Assembly (NCBI GenBank): GCA_947493035.1
Contig: CANLOW010000001.1
Location: 1-64,000 of the forward strand
Reading direction: 5' to 3'
DNA from: an uncultured Aquimarina sp.
GTDB lineage: Bacteria > Bacteroidota > Bacteroidia > Flavobacteriales > Flavobacteriaceae
DNA: 64,000 bases
Notes under the pieces: generated by a model
Database searches by the model: none
The model's input: the letters and a program-made list of their open reading frames with translations, nothing else
What the model was told of the DNA's origin: nothing
Part shown: piece after piece, positions 33,971 through 43,053 of the stretch
How positions within the stretch are numbered: the stretch's first letter is position 1
Layout of the letters: each line of letters begins with the position of its first letter
Made by a program: the position numbers and the translations under genes

Positions 33971-34717
33971 ATGAAAATATTAGTCTGTATAAGTCATGTT
34001 CCGGATACAACATCGAAGATTAACTTCGTTGAAAATGACACTCAATTTGATACTAACGGAGTCTCTTTTATCATTAATCCTAATGATGAATTTGGTTTGA
34101 CCAGAGCTATGTGGTTCAAAGAAAAACAAGGAGCAAGTGTAGATGTCGTAAATGTAGGTGATGCGTCTACTGAGCCAACACTACGTAAATGTTTAGCTAT
34201 TGGTGCCGATAATGCTATTCGAGTAAATGCTACTCCTACTGATTCATTCTTCGTCGCGTCACAATTAGCAGAAGTTGCTAAAAATGGTAATTACGATCTA
34301 ATCATAGCTGGTAGAGAATCTATCGATTACAATGGTGGTGTTGTACAAGGAATTCTAGCTGAACTTATTAATGCAAACTTTGTTAATACTTGTGTTGGAC
34401 TAGAAATAGATGGCACTAGTGCTACTGCTATTCGAGAAATTGATGGAGGAAAAGAGACCTTAAAGACTTCTTTACCGTTAGTAATAGGTGGACAAAAAGG
34501 TTTAGTAGAAGAAAGTGACCTTCGTATTCCTAATATGAGAGGGATTATGATGGCACGTAAAAAACCTTTATCAGTGATCGAACCTACTGGAAATGATACA
34601 CATACAGAAGCTGGTAACTTTTCAAAACCTGCTCCTAAAGGTAGTGTAACATTAGTTGATGCAAATAATCTTGATCAACTTATCGAATTACTTCACAAGG
34701 AAGCTAAAGCGATTTAG
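33971..34717 (+). CDS. etfB: Electron transfer flavoprotein, beta subunit
   Basis: The 248-residue ETF beta subunit carries AMP. The start MKILVCISHVPDTTSKINF and the motifs GADNAIRVN, IIAGRESIDYNGGVVQGILAEL and VIGGQKGLVEESDLRIPNM with MMARKKPL are characteristic. With the alpha subunit 31 bases downstream it forms the soluble heterodimer that carries electrons from acyl-CoA dehydrogenases to the respiratory chain. The gene begins the etfB-etfA operon. Confidence 0.95.
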   Translation: MKILVCISHVPDTTSKINFVENDTQFDTNGVSFIINPNDEFGLTRAMWFKEKQGASVDVVNVGDASTEPTLRKCLAIGADNAIRVNATPTDSFFVASQLAEVAKNGNYDLIIAGRESIDYNGGVVQGILAELINANFVNTCVGLEIDGTSATAIREIDGGKETLKTSLPLVIGGQKGLVEESDLRIPNMRGIMMARKKPLSVIEPTGNDTHTEAGNFSKPAPKGSVTLVDANNLDQLIELLHKEAKAI

Positions 34718-34748
34718 TTCTATTTGTCTCATTAAAAAAGAAAACAAA

Positions 34749-35711
34749 ATGTCAATTTTAATATACGCGGAAACCGAAAATGGAATTTTCAAAAAGGCAG
34801 CATTTGAAGTAGCTTCATACGCAAAAGGAGTTGCTGATGCCTTAGGAACGACTGTTACTGCAGTAACTATAAATGCAACTAATGCTAGCGAACTTGGTAA
34901 ATATGGAGTTCAAAAGGTATTAGATGTTACCAATGATAATTTAAAAACGTTTACGGCTAAGTCATATACAGAAGTCATGACAGAAGCAGCTACACAAGAA
35001 AATAGCACTGTTGTAGTGTTATCTTCATCAGCTGATTCAAAATACCTTTCTGGTTTATTAGCAGGAAAACTAAAAGCTGGAATTGCTTCTAATGTAGTAA
35101 AACTACCTATAAGCATTTCTCCTTTTACAGTAGAACGAACCGCTTTTACCAACAAGGCTTTTCAACAAACAACCTTGACAACTGATGTTAAAATCATATC
35201 TGTTTCTAATAATGCCTATGGCTTAGTAGAAAATGAAACCTCAGCTGAAATTATCGCATTTTCCCCATCAAATACTACAGATGCTGTTGAAGTAGTTAGT
35301 GTAGATAAAGCTACAGACAAAGTAAGTATTGCTGATGCGGAAGTTGTTGTATCGGGAGGTAGAGGGTTAAAAGGCCCTGAAAACTGGCATTTAATAGAAG
35401 ACCTTGCAGATGTTTTGGGTGCAGCTACGGCTTGCTCTAAACCAGTTAGTGACATGGGGTGGAGACCACATGGCGAACATGTTGGACAAACAGGGAAACC
35501 TGTAGCAACCAACCTATATATTGCTATTGGTATTTCTGGAGCAATACAGCATCTAGCTGGAGTAAGTGCAAGTAAGGTAAAAGTAGTCATCAATACTGAT
35601 CCTGAAGCTCCTTTCTTTAAAGCAGCTGATTATGGTGTAGTAGGTGATGCTTTCGAAGTTGTCCCTCAGTTAATTGAAAAACTAAAAGCCTTTAAAGCTG
35701 CAAATAGCTAA
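34749..35711 (+). CDS. etfA: Electron transfer flavoprotein, alpha subunit
   Basis: The true start is the ATG at 34749 (MSILIYAETENGIFKKAAFE); an open frame reaches further up but overlaps etfB. The C-terminal FAD-binding domain is clear: VVSGGRGLKGPENWHLIEDL (about 200-219), WRPHGEHVGQTGKPV (about 240) and LYIAIGISGAIQHLAG (about 258-273), followed by NTDPEAPFFKAADYGVVGD. It is 320 residues long and partners EtfB in electron transfer. A strong terminator follows. Confidence 0.95.
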   Translation: MSILIYAETENGIFKKAAFEVASYAKGVADALGTTVTAVTINATNASELGKYGVQKVLDVTNDNLKTFTAKSYTEVMTEAATQENSTVVVLSSSADSKYLSGLLAGKLKAGIASNVVKLPISISPFTVERTAFTNKAFQQTTLTTDVKIISVSNNAYGLVENETSAEIIAFSPSNTTDAVEVVSVDKATDKVSIADAEVVVSGGRGLKGPENWHLIEDLADVLGAATACSKPVSDMGWRPHGEHVGQTGKPVATNLYIAIGISGAIQHLAGVSASKVKVVINTDPEAPFFKAADYGVVGDAFEVVPQLIEKLKAFKAANS

Positions 35712-35774
35712 AAGCATTCTATGTGCTTTATATTTGCTGTCTTTTATTTACTTATAGACTGAATAAATATTAAT

Positions 35775-35812
35775 AACCACATAAAAATCTTGGCTTTTAT
35801 GTGGTTGTTTTA
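35775..35812 (+). terminator. Terminator after etfA
   Basis: AACCACATAAAA (35775-35786) and TTTTATGTGGTT (35795-35806) form a perfect 12-bp stem with an 8-base loop, then a GTTTTAT tail. It lies about 65 bases after the etfA stop. Confidence 0.85.
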
Positions 35813-35864
35813 TTTTGGATTCAAAAAAATATAACGAATTTAGCGCCAAAGAGAGTTTTTGAAT

Positions 35865-36482
35865 ATGAGCTTGGTACGATTAAATATTAGAGGAATTTCC
35901 TACAGTCAAACGCAAAATGGTGCGTATGCCCTAATATTAAGTGAAGTAGAAGGAGAAAGAAAATTACCTATTGTTATCGGTGCTTTTGAGGCGCAATCCA
36001 TTGCTATTGCTTTAGAAAGAGAGATTAAACCTCCAAGGCCTCTAACACATGATTTATTTAAAAATTTTGCTGAACGGTTTGAAATCATTGTAAAACAGGT
36101 AATCATTCATAAACTTGTTGATGGTGTTTTTTACTCTAGCATTATTTGCGAACGTGATCGTATAGAAGAAATAATTGATGCGCGTACTAGTGATGCTATT
36201 GCGTTAGCTTTAAGGTTTAAAGCGCCAATCTTTACTTATAGAAATATTCTAGATCAAGCTGGCGTCCACCTTCAACAAACGGAAACAGAAATCTTAAACA
36301 AAGAGGGTGAGACCGATGAAGAACTTGAAAATATTCATATCGAGAACGAAGATATCTCTTCAAATTCTACATACAGTAATATGCCGCTTTCTGAATTGAA
36401 TAGTGAATTAGAAAAAGCTGTTCTTGACGAAGACTACGAAAAAGCAGCCAAAATAAGAGATGAAATTTCGAATAGAGAATAA
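35865..36482 (+). CDS. Bifunctional nuclease family protein (DUF151) with UVR motif
   Basis: The N-terminal DUF151 domain (about 1-140) shows ALILSEVEGERKLPIVIGAF, then EAQSIAIALE and ARTSDAIALALRFKAPIF, all typical. The C-terminus (about 175-205) carries a UvrB/UvrC-type helical hairpin, ELEKAVLDEDYEKAAKIRDE, that in UvrB contacts UvrC. The family is called bifunctional nuclease from plant homologues, but its bacterial role is not settled. The start is the ATG at 35865; a TTG two codons upstream is less likely. Confidence 0.9.
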   Translation: MSLVRLNIRGISYSQTQNGAYALILSEVEGERKLPIVIGAFEAQSIAIALEREIKPPRPLTHDLFKNFAERFEIIVKQVIIHKLVDGVFYSSIICERDRIEEIIDARTSDAIALALRFKAPIFTYRNILDQAGVHLQQTETEILNKEGETDEELENIHIENEDISSNSTYSNMPLSELNSELEKAVLDEDYEKAAKIRDEISNRE

Positions 36483-36488
36483 AAATTA

Positions 36489-36583
36489 ATAGCTATAAGC
36501 TATAAACTTTATGCTATAAGCTATTTCTTAAATAAGAAGCTTAGAGTTTAAAGCCTAAAGCCTAAAGCTATGCCAAAGGCATA
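36489..36583. repeat. Short self-complementary repeats before thyA
   Basis: The gap between the nuclease gene and thyA contains repeated AGCTATAAGCTATA / TATGCTATAAGCTAT units (about 36490-36524), two copies of AAAGCCT near 36550-36563 and a hairpin TATGCC-AAA-GGCATA (36569-36583) just before the start codon. The last could mask the start region of thyA. No function is known. Confidence 0.4.
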
Positions 36584-36586
36584 ACG

Positions 36587-37411
36587 ATGAAACAATACTT
36601 AGACTTAGTAAAACATGTAATGGAAAGTGGTGCCGAAAAAGGGGATCGCACAGGAACGGGAACTAAAAGTGTATTTGGTTATCAAATGCGATTTGATCTT
36701 TCTGAAGGTTTTCCAATGGTTACCACTAAAAAAGTACATTTTAAGTCTGTTGTATATGAATTGTTATGGTTTCTAAAAGGGGACACTAATACGGAGTACT
36801 TAACCGAAAACGGAGTACGTATTTGGAATGAGTGGGCTGATGAAAATGGTAACCTAGGGCCTGTTTATGGACACCAATGGCGTAATTGGAATAGCGAAGA
36901 GATTGATCAAATTAAAGAAATCGTTGAAACACTAAAAACGAATCCGAATAGTCGTCGTATGCTTGTTTCCGCATGGAATCCTTCTGTATTACCAGACACT
37001 TCTGTTTCTTTTTCTGAAAACGTAGCTAATGGAAAGGCCGCATTACCTCCATGTCATGCTTTTTTCCAATTTTATGTAGCTGATAACAAACTATCTTGTC
37101 AGTTATACCAACGCAGTGCTGATATCTTTTTAGGGGTGCCTTTCAACATTGCCTCTTATGCTTTGTTGACTGAAATGATGGCTCAAGTTTGTGGGTATGA
37201 AGCTGGTGAATTTATACATACTTTCGGTGATGCTCATATTTATAACAACCATACAGAACAGTTAGAACTTCAATTAACTCGTGAACCTAAAAAGCTTCCG
37301 AAAATTAAATTGAATCCTAATATCAAAGACCTATTCGAATTTACTTTTGAAGACTTTGAATTGATTGATTACGATCATCATCCTCATATTAAAGGAAAAG
37401 TTTCTATATAA
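36587..37411 (+). CDS. thyA: Thymidylate synthase
   Basis: ThyA converts dUMP to dTMP with methylene-tetrahydrofolate. It has 274 residues. Visible are [39 protein letters not shown] (conserved), the catalytic Cys in [35 protein letters not shown] and the C-terminal [14 protein letters not shown] (folA), the enzyme that recycles the folate product, is encoded about 900 bases downstream, with a carbohydrate-binding protein gene (opposite strand) and a 2TM protein gene between. Confidence 0.97.
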   Translation: MKQYLDLVKHVMESGAEKGDRTGTGTKSVFGYQMRFDLSEGFPMVTTKKVHFKSVVYELLWFLKGDTNTEYLTENGVRIWNEWADENGNLGPVYGHQWRNWNSEEIDQIKEIVETLKTNPNSRRMLVSAWNPSVLPDTSVSFSENVANGKAALPPCHAFFQFYVADNKLSCQLYQRSADIFLGVPFNIASYALLTEMMAQVCGYEAGEFIHTFGDAHIYNNHTEQLELQLTREPKKLPKIKLNPNIKDLFEFTFEDFELIDYDHHPHIKGKVSI

Positions 37412-37433
37412 GAACATTAACATGGTTTATTGA

Positions 37434-37733
37434 TCATACTTCAAAAGTTGTCAATACGCAGTTTTTTCCACCAAATTCATTGTTGATATAATCGTCAGCT
37501 TCACGGTCGTTAACCCATAAAGTACCGTCAATCCTGTATTTAAATTCAAAAGATTGATCCATTGGTAATTTCAAATTCTTTTTAAACACCCCAAATGGTC
37601 GTTTTTTAAGGCGAATTCCTTTCCAATTGTTAAAACTTCCGAAGACTTCAACCTTTTCTACTTTTTTAGATGTAACTAAAAAAGTAACTTTACATATGTC
37701 CTTATCTTTTAAAAATTTCTTTTGAATACTCAT
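37434..37733 (-). CDS. Isoamylase early-set / glycogen-binding domain protein
   Basis: The small protein of 99 residues consists of one CBM48/early-set immunoglobulin-like domain: KVEVFGSFNNWKG (about 33-45) and FEFKYRIDGTLWVNDREADD (about 66-85) are the hallmark of AMPK-beta-like glycogen-binding modules. No catalytic domain follows, so it probably binds a polysaccharide or another protein. The start is the ATG at 37733; a TTG three codons upstream is possible but weaker. It lies between thyA and the 2TM gene on the opposite strand. Confidence 0.85.
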   Translation of the reverse strand: MSIQKKFLKDKDICKVTFLVTSKKVEKVEVFGSFNNWKGIRLKKRPFGVFKKNLKLPMDQSFEFKYRIDGTLWVNDREADDYINNEFGGKNCVLTTFEV

Positions 37734-37831
37734 ACTAATCAAGTTTAGCGATTAAATATAAAGGTATCACACTGAATGAACATTAGTTATGTGTTAACAA
37801 TTAAAGATAGGATGAACTTAAATGTTAATTT

Positions 37832-38287
37832 ATGTTTGGAAAAAAGAAAACAGATACAAGTATTGACCCTCAACAAAAGGCTTTATTCGAGCATGCTCAA
37901 ATTAGAATTAAAGAGAAAAAAGGCCTTTACAATCATTTCATTTTCTATTTAGTAGGTTGCCTTTTTATGCTACTTCTAAATCTTGTCTTCAAAATCGGTT
38001 TGGAATGGAAGTTTTTTAATTTAGACTGGTACGTTTACGGTATATTGATATGGAGTTTTTTCTTAATCGTTCATGCACTGAAAGTATTAGCCTTTAGCAA
38101 ATTCATGGGCAAAATTTGGGAAGCAGAGCAATTGGAGTATCTTGTCACAAAACAGAAAGAAAAAATTACTAAAATGCAAGAGAAGTTAGACTTACAACTT
38201 CCCAAAGAAATGATTTCTGAAAAAAATATTTTACTAGACAAAACAACCCCAGAACCAGAAGATTCTGACCCTGAAACCTTACAATAA
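37832..38287 (+). CDS. 2TM domain protein
   Basis: The 151-residue protein has two membrane helices in residues about 35-85 (YNHFIFYLVGCLFMLLLNLV and YGILIWSFFLIVHALKVLAF), then a KIWEAEQLEYLV motif, the same layout as the C-terminal modules of the histidine kinase at 4263. The C-terminus is charged and acidic. The 2TM family is often found with LytS/LytTR systems, but no such genes are adjacent. It is 3 bases before folA, and probably cotranscribed with it. Confidence 0.85.
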   Translation: MFGKKKTDTSIDPQQKALFEHAQIRIKEKKGLYNHFIFYLVGCLFMLLLNLVFKIGLEWKFFNLDWYVYGILIWSFFLIVHALKVLAFSKFMGKIWEAEQLEYLVTKQKEKITKMQEKLDLQLPKEMISEKNILLDKTTPEPEDSDPETLQ

Positions 38288-38290
38288 ACT

Positions 38291-38782
38291 ATGCTTACTA
38301 TTATCGTAGCTGCTGCAGAAAATAATGCCATCGGAAAAGACAATGACCTTTTATGGCATCTACCTATAGATTTTAAACGATTCAAGAAACTAACCACAGG
38401 ACACCATATCATTATGGGGCGTAAAACTTTTGAATCTTTACCGGGCATGCTTCCCAATCGAACGCATGTAATCATCACCAGACAAAAAGACTATATTCAA
38501 GATAACTGTATCGTAGTCAACTCACTAGAAGAAGCTATCACCTATACTTCTTCGGACACACAACCTTTCATTATTGGTGGAGGAGAAATTTACAAACAAG
38601 CTATGGAAGCGGCTAATTGTATTGAAATTACTCGAGTACACGAAACATTTGAAGAAGCCGATACATTTTTCCCTAAAATCGACCTTAAAAACTGGAAATT
38701 AGAAGATGAAGACAAACATCTAAAAGATGAAAAACATAAATTCGATTTCACTTTTGAAACCTATAAAAGAAGTACTAATTAG
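38291..38782 (+). CDS. folA: Dihydrofolate reductase
   Basis: Normal-length DHFR of 163 residues. It shows TIIVAAAENNAIGKDNDLLW (about 3-22), LPIDFKRFKKLTTGHHIIMG (about 24-43) with the acidic substrate-binding Asp, RKTFESLP and FIIGGGEIYKQAM (about 97-109). It reduces dihydrofolate to tetrahydrofolate with NADPH, supporting ThyA encoded nearby. The gene is coupled to the 2TM protein gene (3-base gap). Confidence 0.96.
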   Translation: MLTIIVAAAENNAIGKDNDLLWHLPIDFKRFKKLTTGHHIIMGRKTFESLPGMLPNRTHVIITRQKDYIQDNCIVVNSLEEAITYTSSDTQPFIIGGGEIYKQAMEAANCIEITRVHETFEEADTFFPKIDLKNWKLEDEDKHLKDEKHKFDFTFETYKRSTN

Positions 38783-38793
38783 AATTCAGTCTT

Positions 38794-39501
38794 TTGAAAA
38801 AGTATATTGTTTTACTAGTATTGTTTTTGAGTTCAATATCCTCTTGGGCTCTACAAAAGCGTGTATTTGATTTAAAAGAGCCCAATAAAATTGCGAAGAC
38901 AGAAGAGCTGAAAAAATTAGAGAGTTTCAAGCTACAATTGAAACAAAACAAGGTTGATGGAAAATTATACCTCAACGAAATAAGACAATATTCTAAAGAT
39001 TCTCTAAGAATTCTTGCCGTAAAACTTTATAGCATTCAGCAACTATCTGAAAACAATTTGTTAGCAACAGATATTTCATTAAACCCCAAATATTATCTCG
39101 ATTTATTGGATGAACTTCAAAAAAGCGACATTGATGTTAAAGAATATGCTTTTCTCAACTATCAATTGATGACGTATCAAATTGCAACCACCGAAAACAA
39201 ACTTCATCTTAGCAAGATCTTCAATTATTTATTTTTTGGCATAATTATAAGTTTGACTTTTTTACTTTTCTACAAGAAGAAAAAACCTAAAATTACCTCT
39301 ACTCCTATTTTAAGCCAACAAGAATTAAAAGTTAAACATCATATTCTTGAGGGCAAAACCAACAAAGAAATTGCAGAAGCTCTTTTTGTAAGTGTCAATA
39401 CGGTGAAAACACATATCACAAACATATACCACAAGCTCTCCGTAAGCAATCGTCGAGAATTACTAGCTAAATATCAAAATAGTACAGGTACTAGTACCTA
39501 A
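38794..39501 (+). CDS. Membrane-anchored LuxR/GerE-type transcriptional regulator
   Basis: The 235-residue protein has an N-terminal signal or anchor (about 1-20), a periplasmic helical part, a membrane helix near 150-166 (YLFFGIIISLTFLLFY) and a C-terminal GerE HTH (about 175-232: LSQQELKVKHHILEGKTNKE, VSVNTVKTHITNIYHKLSVS). The layout puts the DNA-binding domain in the cytoplasm next to the membrane, with the sensing part outside. The start codon is TTG at 38794, as no in-frame ATG fits the signal sequence. It lies 11 bases after folA and may be cotranscribed, which is odd for a regulator. The target is unknown. Confidence 0.85.
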   Translation: MKKYIVLLVLFLSSISSWALQKRVFDLKEPNKIAKTEELKKLESFKLQLKQNKVDGKLYLNEIRQYSKDSLRILAVKLYSIQQLSENNLLATDISLNPKYYLDLLDELQKSDIDVKEYAFLNYQLMTYQIATTENKLHLSKIFNYLFFGIIISLTFLLFYKKKKPKITSTPILSQQELKVKHHILEGKTNKEIAEALFVSVNTVKTHITNIYHKLSVSNRRELLAKYQNSTGTST

Positions 39502-39572
39502 ATCACACTTTCTTTTTAGTCTAAACATTGATTTTTAAAAGTTATTAGCAGAAATATAATTTTTAAAATCAC

Positions 39573-40382
39573 ATGAAAACTTTACTAAAACTGAGCCTAT
39601 TATTTTATAGTGTTACACTTTTTGGACAATCATCAAAGACTATAAACACATCTAAAAACAATAGTTGGAATACTGTAAGCCAAGTTAAGAAGACCATTAA
39701 GAATGTTCACTTTACTTTTCCTGATCATGGATTTGCTTATAAGCATAAAAATGAACTTGTAACAGAGTGTTTCGAAGCTATGAAATACAATAGTGACCTT
39801 ATCAAATTAAACAATTTCAAGGATACTATTTTCATAAGATTTCTCCCCAATCGAAAAGCTATGCTGCCGTTAACTGGAAGCACTCCATCTGGTAGCGCTC
39901 TACGTTATATTAAAACCTTTTATGCTGTTGCAAACGAAAACATGAAGCCTCCTATTAAACATGAACTCATGCATCTTATCGCAATGATAGAATGGGGATA
40001 TGAACATTCAACTTCTGTTTGGATGAACGAAGGCGTAGCTACTTATGCAAGTAATAATTGTAGTGGCTGGACAGTCGCCGAGATGTATCGATACTTTTTA
40101 GAAACAGATCAATTAATTCCGATAGAGTTGCTCACTTCTGACTTTCGTGGTCAACCTGAAAACTTCGCCTATCATCAATCAGGTTATTTAGTTGAATACC
40201 TTTTAAATCATTATAGTATTGATCAATTTTCTAAAGTTTGGAAAGATGGTTTTAAAAAATTTGAAGAAGTGTATGGACTCCCTTTTTCTCAAATCAAAGC
40301 TGACTTAGAAAAGGATTTAATTACTAAAATGCCAAAAGCACCTAAAATTGATCCTCAAACATTTTACCAAGATTGCGAATAA
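39573..40382 (+). CDS. Secreted zinc metallopeptidase (peptidase MA-like)
   Basis: After a signal peptide (1-18, ending FGQ) comes a gluzincin zinc site: HELMH (His130, Glu131, His134) and the third ligand Glu153 in WMNEGVATYAS, 18 residues later. This spacing matches peptidase M1/MA-like enzymes. The 269-residue size is small for M1 aminopeptidase. The rest has no named domain. The gene lies 71 bases after the LuxR-type gene and before a lipoprotein, all on one strand. The substrate is unknown. Confidence 0.85.
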   Translation: MKTLLKLSLLFYSVTLFGQSSKTINTSKNNSWNTVSQVKKTIKNVHFTFPDHGFAYKHKNELVTECFEAMKYNSDLIKLNNFKDTIFIRFLPNRKAMLPLTGSTPSGSALRYIKTFYAVANENMKPPIKHELMHLIAMIEWGYEHSTSVWMNEGVATYASNNCSGWTVAEMYRYFLETDQLIPIELLTSDFRGQPENFAYHQSGYLVEYLLNHYSIDQFSKVWKDGFKKFEEVYGLPFSQIKADLEKDLITKMPKAPKIDPQTFYQDCE

Positions 40383-40418
40383 GACATCAAAAAAAACATA
40401 AAGGAATTGATTTAACAA

Positions 40419-40979
40419 ATGTGTAAAATATGTATTCTTATATTTTCTATTTTACTAATTGGCTGTGACAGTTTTTCTGAAAACAACCCTATTAACACCC
40501 AAGAGTATATCGAAAACATGAAAAAAGAGATCAAAGAAAATATTACCAATATTGTTTTCCTCAATGCCAATAGAGAAGTAATCAATTATAAAAAACCTGA
40601 TTTTCTGACTCCTGTTTTTAAGTCCATAAAAAAGTTGTGTCATGAAATTGATCATGTATTATTCAATACCGATGAAAAAGGGTTTCATATCCAAATTGTT
40701 ACTACTAACAACGAAACCTTTTTTTACAATAAGGAATTTAATGATAGTATTGCTGCTAATTACAAACACAGTAAATCCATTCATTTATCCTTTAAAGGAG
40801 ATGAAACTGAGAGAAATTGTGAAGAATTAGAAAAACTCATGGACTTCATACAATGGGATTACGAAAATAACGATTTTACATATCCTCAATACGGAGTTCC
40901 CTTATTCATCAAAGAGCAACTAAATACTATTACTATTGAAGAATTTACAACACTACCGCAGGAAAAAATAAAAGGTTAA
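40419..40979 (+). CDS. Hypothetical lipoprotein
   Basis: The 186-residue protein starts with a lipoprotein signal (MCKICILIFSILLIGCDS, lipobox LIGC). No recognised domain follows. The mature part includes CHEIDHVLFNTDEKGF and a C-terminal FTYPQYGVPLFIKEQLNTI segment. It is 36 bases downstream of the peptidase gene and likely cotranscribed. Its role is unknown; an accessory to the peptidase is conceivable from position alone. Confidence 0.65.
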   Translation: MCKICILIFSILLIGCDSFSENNPINTQEYIENMKKEIKENITNIVFLNANREVINYKKPDFLTPVFKSIKKLCHEIDHVLFNTDEKGFHIQIVTTNNETFFYNKEFNDSIAANYKHSKSIHLSFKGDETERNCEELEKLMDFIQWDYENNDFTYPQYGVPLFIKEQLNTITIEEFTTLPQEKIKG

Positions 40980-41081
40980 CTAGATACGAATAATCATCTT
41001 ATTCATTATCTCATAAAAAAGTAATATTTTACCTTAAGTGTCGACTATAGAACATTTAATGGAATACTTTAAAACTCTATC

Positions 41082-42077
41082 ATGAATAGCTTAAATACTT
41101 TTTTCACATTCTTATTGCTCTCTTTATTGACTTCTTGCAGTCAATCTCCAAAGTCAAATCCTATTCCTGATACTCAAAAAGAAATTAAAGTAGCAGAACA
41201 ACCTATAGAAACTTCAAGTAACAATACAGAAGTAGTTAATATAGAGGAATCAACGATTAAAGCATTAGACTCAAAAAATAAAGTAAATAATAGTAAAGAA
41301 AATAAGGTAGTAGAGTCTCCTAAAAAAGCACAAAAAAAGGAGGTAAAACAAATCCTTAAGAAAAAAGAAATAATTAATTCAGAAGAAAACAACAATGATA
41401 TTCCTAAAAAAATAGAAGAAAAAGCGATAAAAGAAACGGTATTCACGCACCAACAATTTGATGCATTTTTGAAAGCCTATGTTTCATCAACAGGAATTGT
41501 TAATTACAAAGGCATGAAGTCGAGCGAATCGAAACTGGACGATTATATCACAACATTAAATAGCAATCCACTTCAAAAGCATTGGTCTCGAAATAAAAAA
41601 TTAGCTTACTGGATTAATGTATACAATGCATTTACAATTAAATTGATTTTAGACAATTACCCTGTAAAAAGCATCACCAATATCGCAAACGGTAAGCCTT
41701 GGGATAACAAATGGATAAAACTTAATGGAAATACTTACTCTTTAAATCAAATCGAGAATGAGATTATCAGGCCTCAATTTAACGAACCTCGTATCCATTT
41801 CGCTGTAAACTGCGCAGCAAACTCTTGCCCCAAAATTGGTAATTTTGCCTACGAAGCGAATACTTTAAATCGCCTTTTAGAGAAGCAAACCAAAAGATTT
41901 ATCAACGGAAAAGAAAACACCATTACTCCATCTGAAATTAAGGTTTCTAAAATATTTGAATGGTATAGCAAAGACTTCGGTGATCTTATTTCTTTTTTAA
42001 ATAAATACTCGAACACTTCAATATCTAAAGATGCTAGTGTGAGTTTTGCTGAATATGACTGGGCTTTGAATGAATAA
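41082..42077 (+). CDS. DUF547 lipoprotein with low-complexity linker
   Basis: The 331-residue protein begins with a lipobox (LLSLLTSC). Residues about 25-120 are a linker rich in Lys, Glu and Asn. The DUF547 domain follows (about 122-325), with LAYWINVYNAFTIKLILDNY, the DNKWIKLNGNTYSLNQIEN stretch, RPQFNEPRIHFAVNCAANSC and the CPKIG continuation that is characteristic of the family. DUF547 has no established biochemical role. The linker would hold the domain away from the membrane. There is no clear operon partner; the gene stands alone, and the leftward gene at 42128 is convergent. Confidence 0.85.
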   Translation: MNSLNTFFTFLLLSLLTSCSQSPKSNPIPDTQKEIKVAEQPIETSSNNTEVVNIEESTIKALDSKNKVNNSKENKVVESPKKAQKKEVKQILKKKEIINSEENNNDIPKKIEEKAIKETVFTHQQFDAFLKAYVSSTGIVNYKGMKSSESKLDDYITTLNSNPLQKHWSRNKKLAYWINVYNAFTIKLILDNYPVKSITNIANGKPWDNKWIKLNGNTYSLNQIENEIIRPQFNEPRIHFAVNCAANSCPKIGNFAYEANTLNRLLEKQTKRFINGKENTITPSEIKVSKIFEWYSKDFGDLISFLNKYSNTSISKDASVSFAEYDWALNE

Positions 42078-42127
42078 TATTACACAATAGATCATTCATA
42101 ATTTCACAATTGACTCGTTTTTCTACA

Positions 42128-42916
42128 CTAGTTAAGACTATTATGTAATTTTTTGAAATAATCAAAAGCCTTTAAAAGACGACTTCCATACCATGAAAAC
42201 ATTTCTCCATCTACTAAAACCACACGTACATTAGGAATCTCCTTTAAAATCTCTTGTTTATGTTTTTCGCCAAAAGGGAAAGGTTCAGATGATAAAAGGA
42301 TATAATCTAGATCTATTGACTCTCTAAGAGTGTTCAATTCAATTTCGGGATATCTTTCTTGATTAGCATAATTATTTTTGAAGTTATTTATTTCCAATAC
42401 ATGATGAATGAATGTATTGTTTGCAACAACCATCCACGGTTTTCTCCAAATAAAATAAGCTACCTTTTTAATCGACATGCTAGATACTTCTGTTTTAAAT
42501 TCTAAATATTTGTGGTCAATCGATTTATTTAAAAGAGCAGCTTTTTCTTCACAAGAAAATAGAATGCCGTATTGTTTTATTAATTGTTTACTATCATTAA
42601 TAGTGAAGATATTGGATACATGCGTTGGTGCTATTTTTTCGCAGGCTTCCACTATTTCTTTTGTATTTTCTTCTTTATTGCATAATATAATATCAGGATT
42701 TAGGTCTCTGATAATTTCTAAATTAATATTCTTAGTCCCTCCAACGATCTGTTTAGAATTCTTAAAACCTATAGGGTGCACACAAAATTTGGTGACACCA
42801 ACAATATAATTTTCAAGCCCTAAGTCTACCAATAATTCTGTTTGGCTAGGAACCAACGAAATAATACGCTTGGGAGGTGCTTTTAAAATTACATCTCGTT
42901 GAAGTTGATCTTTCAT
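42128..42916 (-). CDS. BtuF-like helical-backbone metal/cobalamin-binding protein without signal peptide
   Basis: The 262-residue protein matches class III periplasmic binding proteins (BtuF/FhuD type): KRIISLVPSQTELLVDLGLE (about 17-36), VGVTKFCVHPIGFKN (about 40-54), VGGTKNINLEIIRDLNPDII (about 57-76) and a second lobe with YWRKP-type YFIWRKPWMVVANNTFIHH. It lacks any signal peptide. A TAG in frame 12 bases upstream of the ATG at 42916 rules out an extended start. No BtuC/BtuD genes are adjacent. It may act in the cytoplasm, for example in cobalamin handling, which is not shown. Confidence 0.8.
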   Translation of the reverse strand: MKDQLQRDVILKAPPKRIISLVPSQTELLVDLGLENYIVGVTKFCVHPIGFKNSKQIVGGTKNINLEIIRDLNPDIILCNKEENTKEIVEACEKIAPTHVSNIFTINDSKQLIKQYGILFSCEEKAALLNKSIDHKYLEFKTEVSSMSIKKVAYFIWRKPWMVVANNTFIHHVLEINNFKNNYANQERYPEIELNTLRESIDLDYILLSSEPFPFGEKHKQEILKEIPNVRVVLVDGEMFSWYGSRLLKAFDYFKKLHNSLN

Positions 42917-43001
42917 AACAAAAGTCTAATGTAGAATTCTGGATAAAAGTAAGTGAATAATCGAATTACTAGGCATGCATAATTAAATTAATATACTTCG
43001 C

Positions 43002-43033
43002 TTTGAAGCGAGATAACCTTTTCTTTACATTTG
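43002..43033 (+). promoter_or_regulatory. Promoter of fabD
   Basis: TTTG (43002-43005), 20 bases and TACATTTG (43026-43033) match the Bacteroidota consensus with ideal spacing. The start codon follows 21 bases after the -7 element, which argues against a longer reading frame beginning with the TTG inside the -33 element. Confidence 0.75.
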
Positions 43034-43053
43034 CCTTCCAAATTAGTAATACT

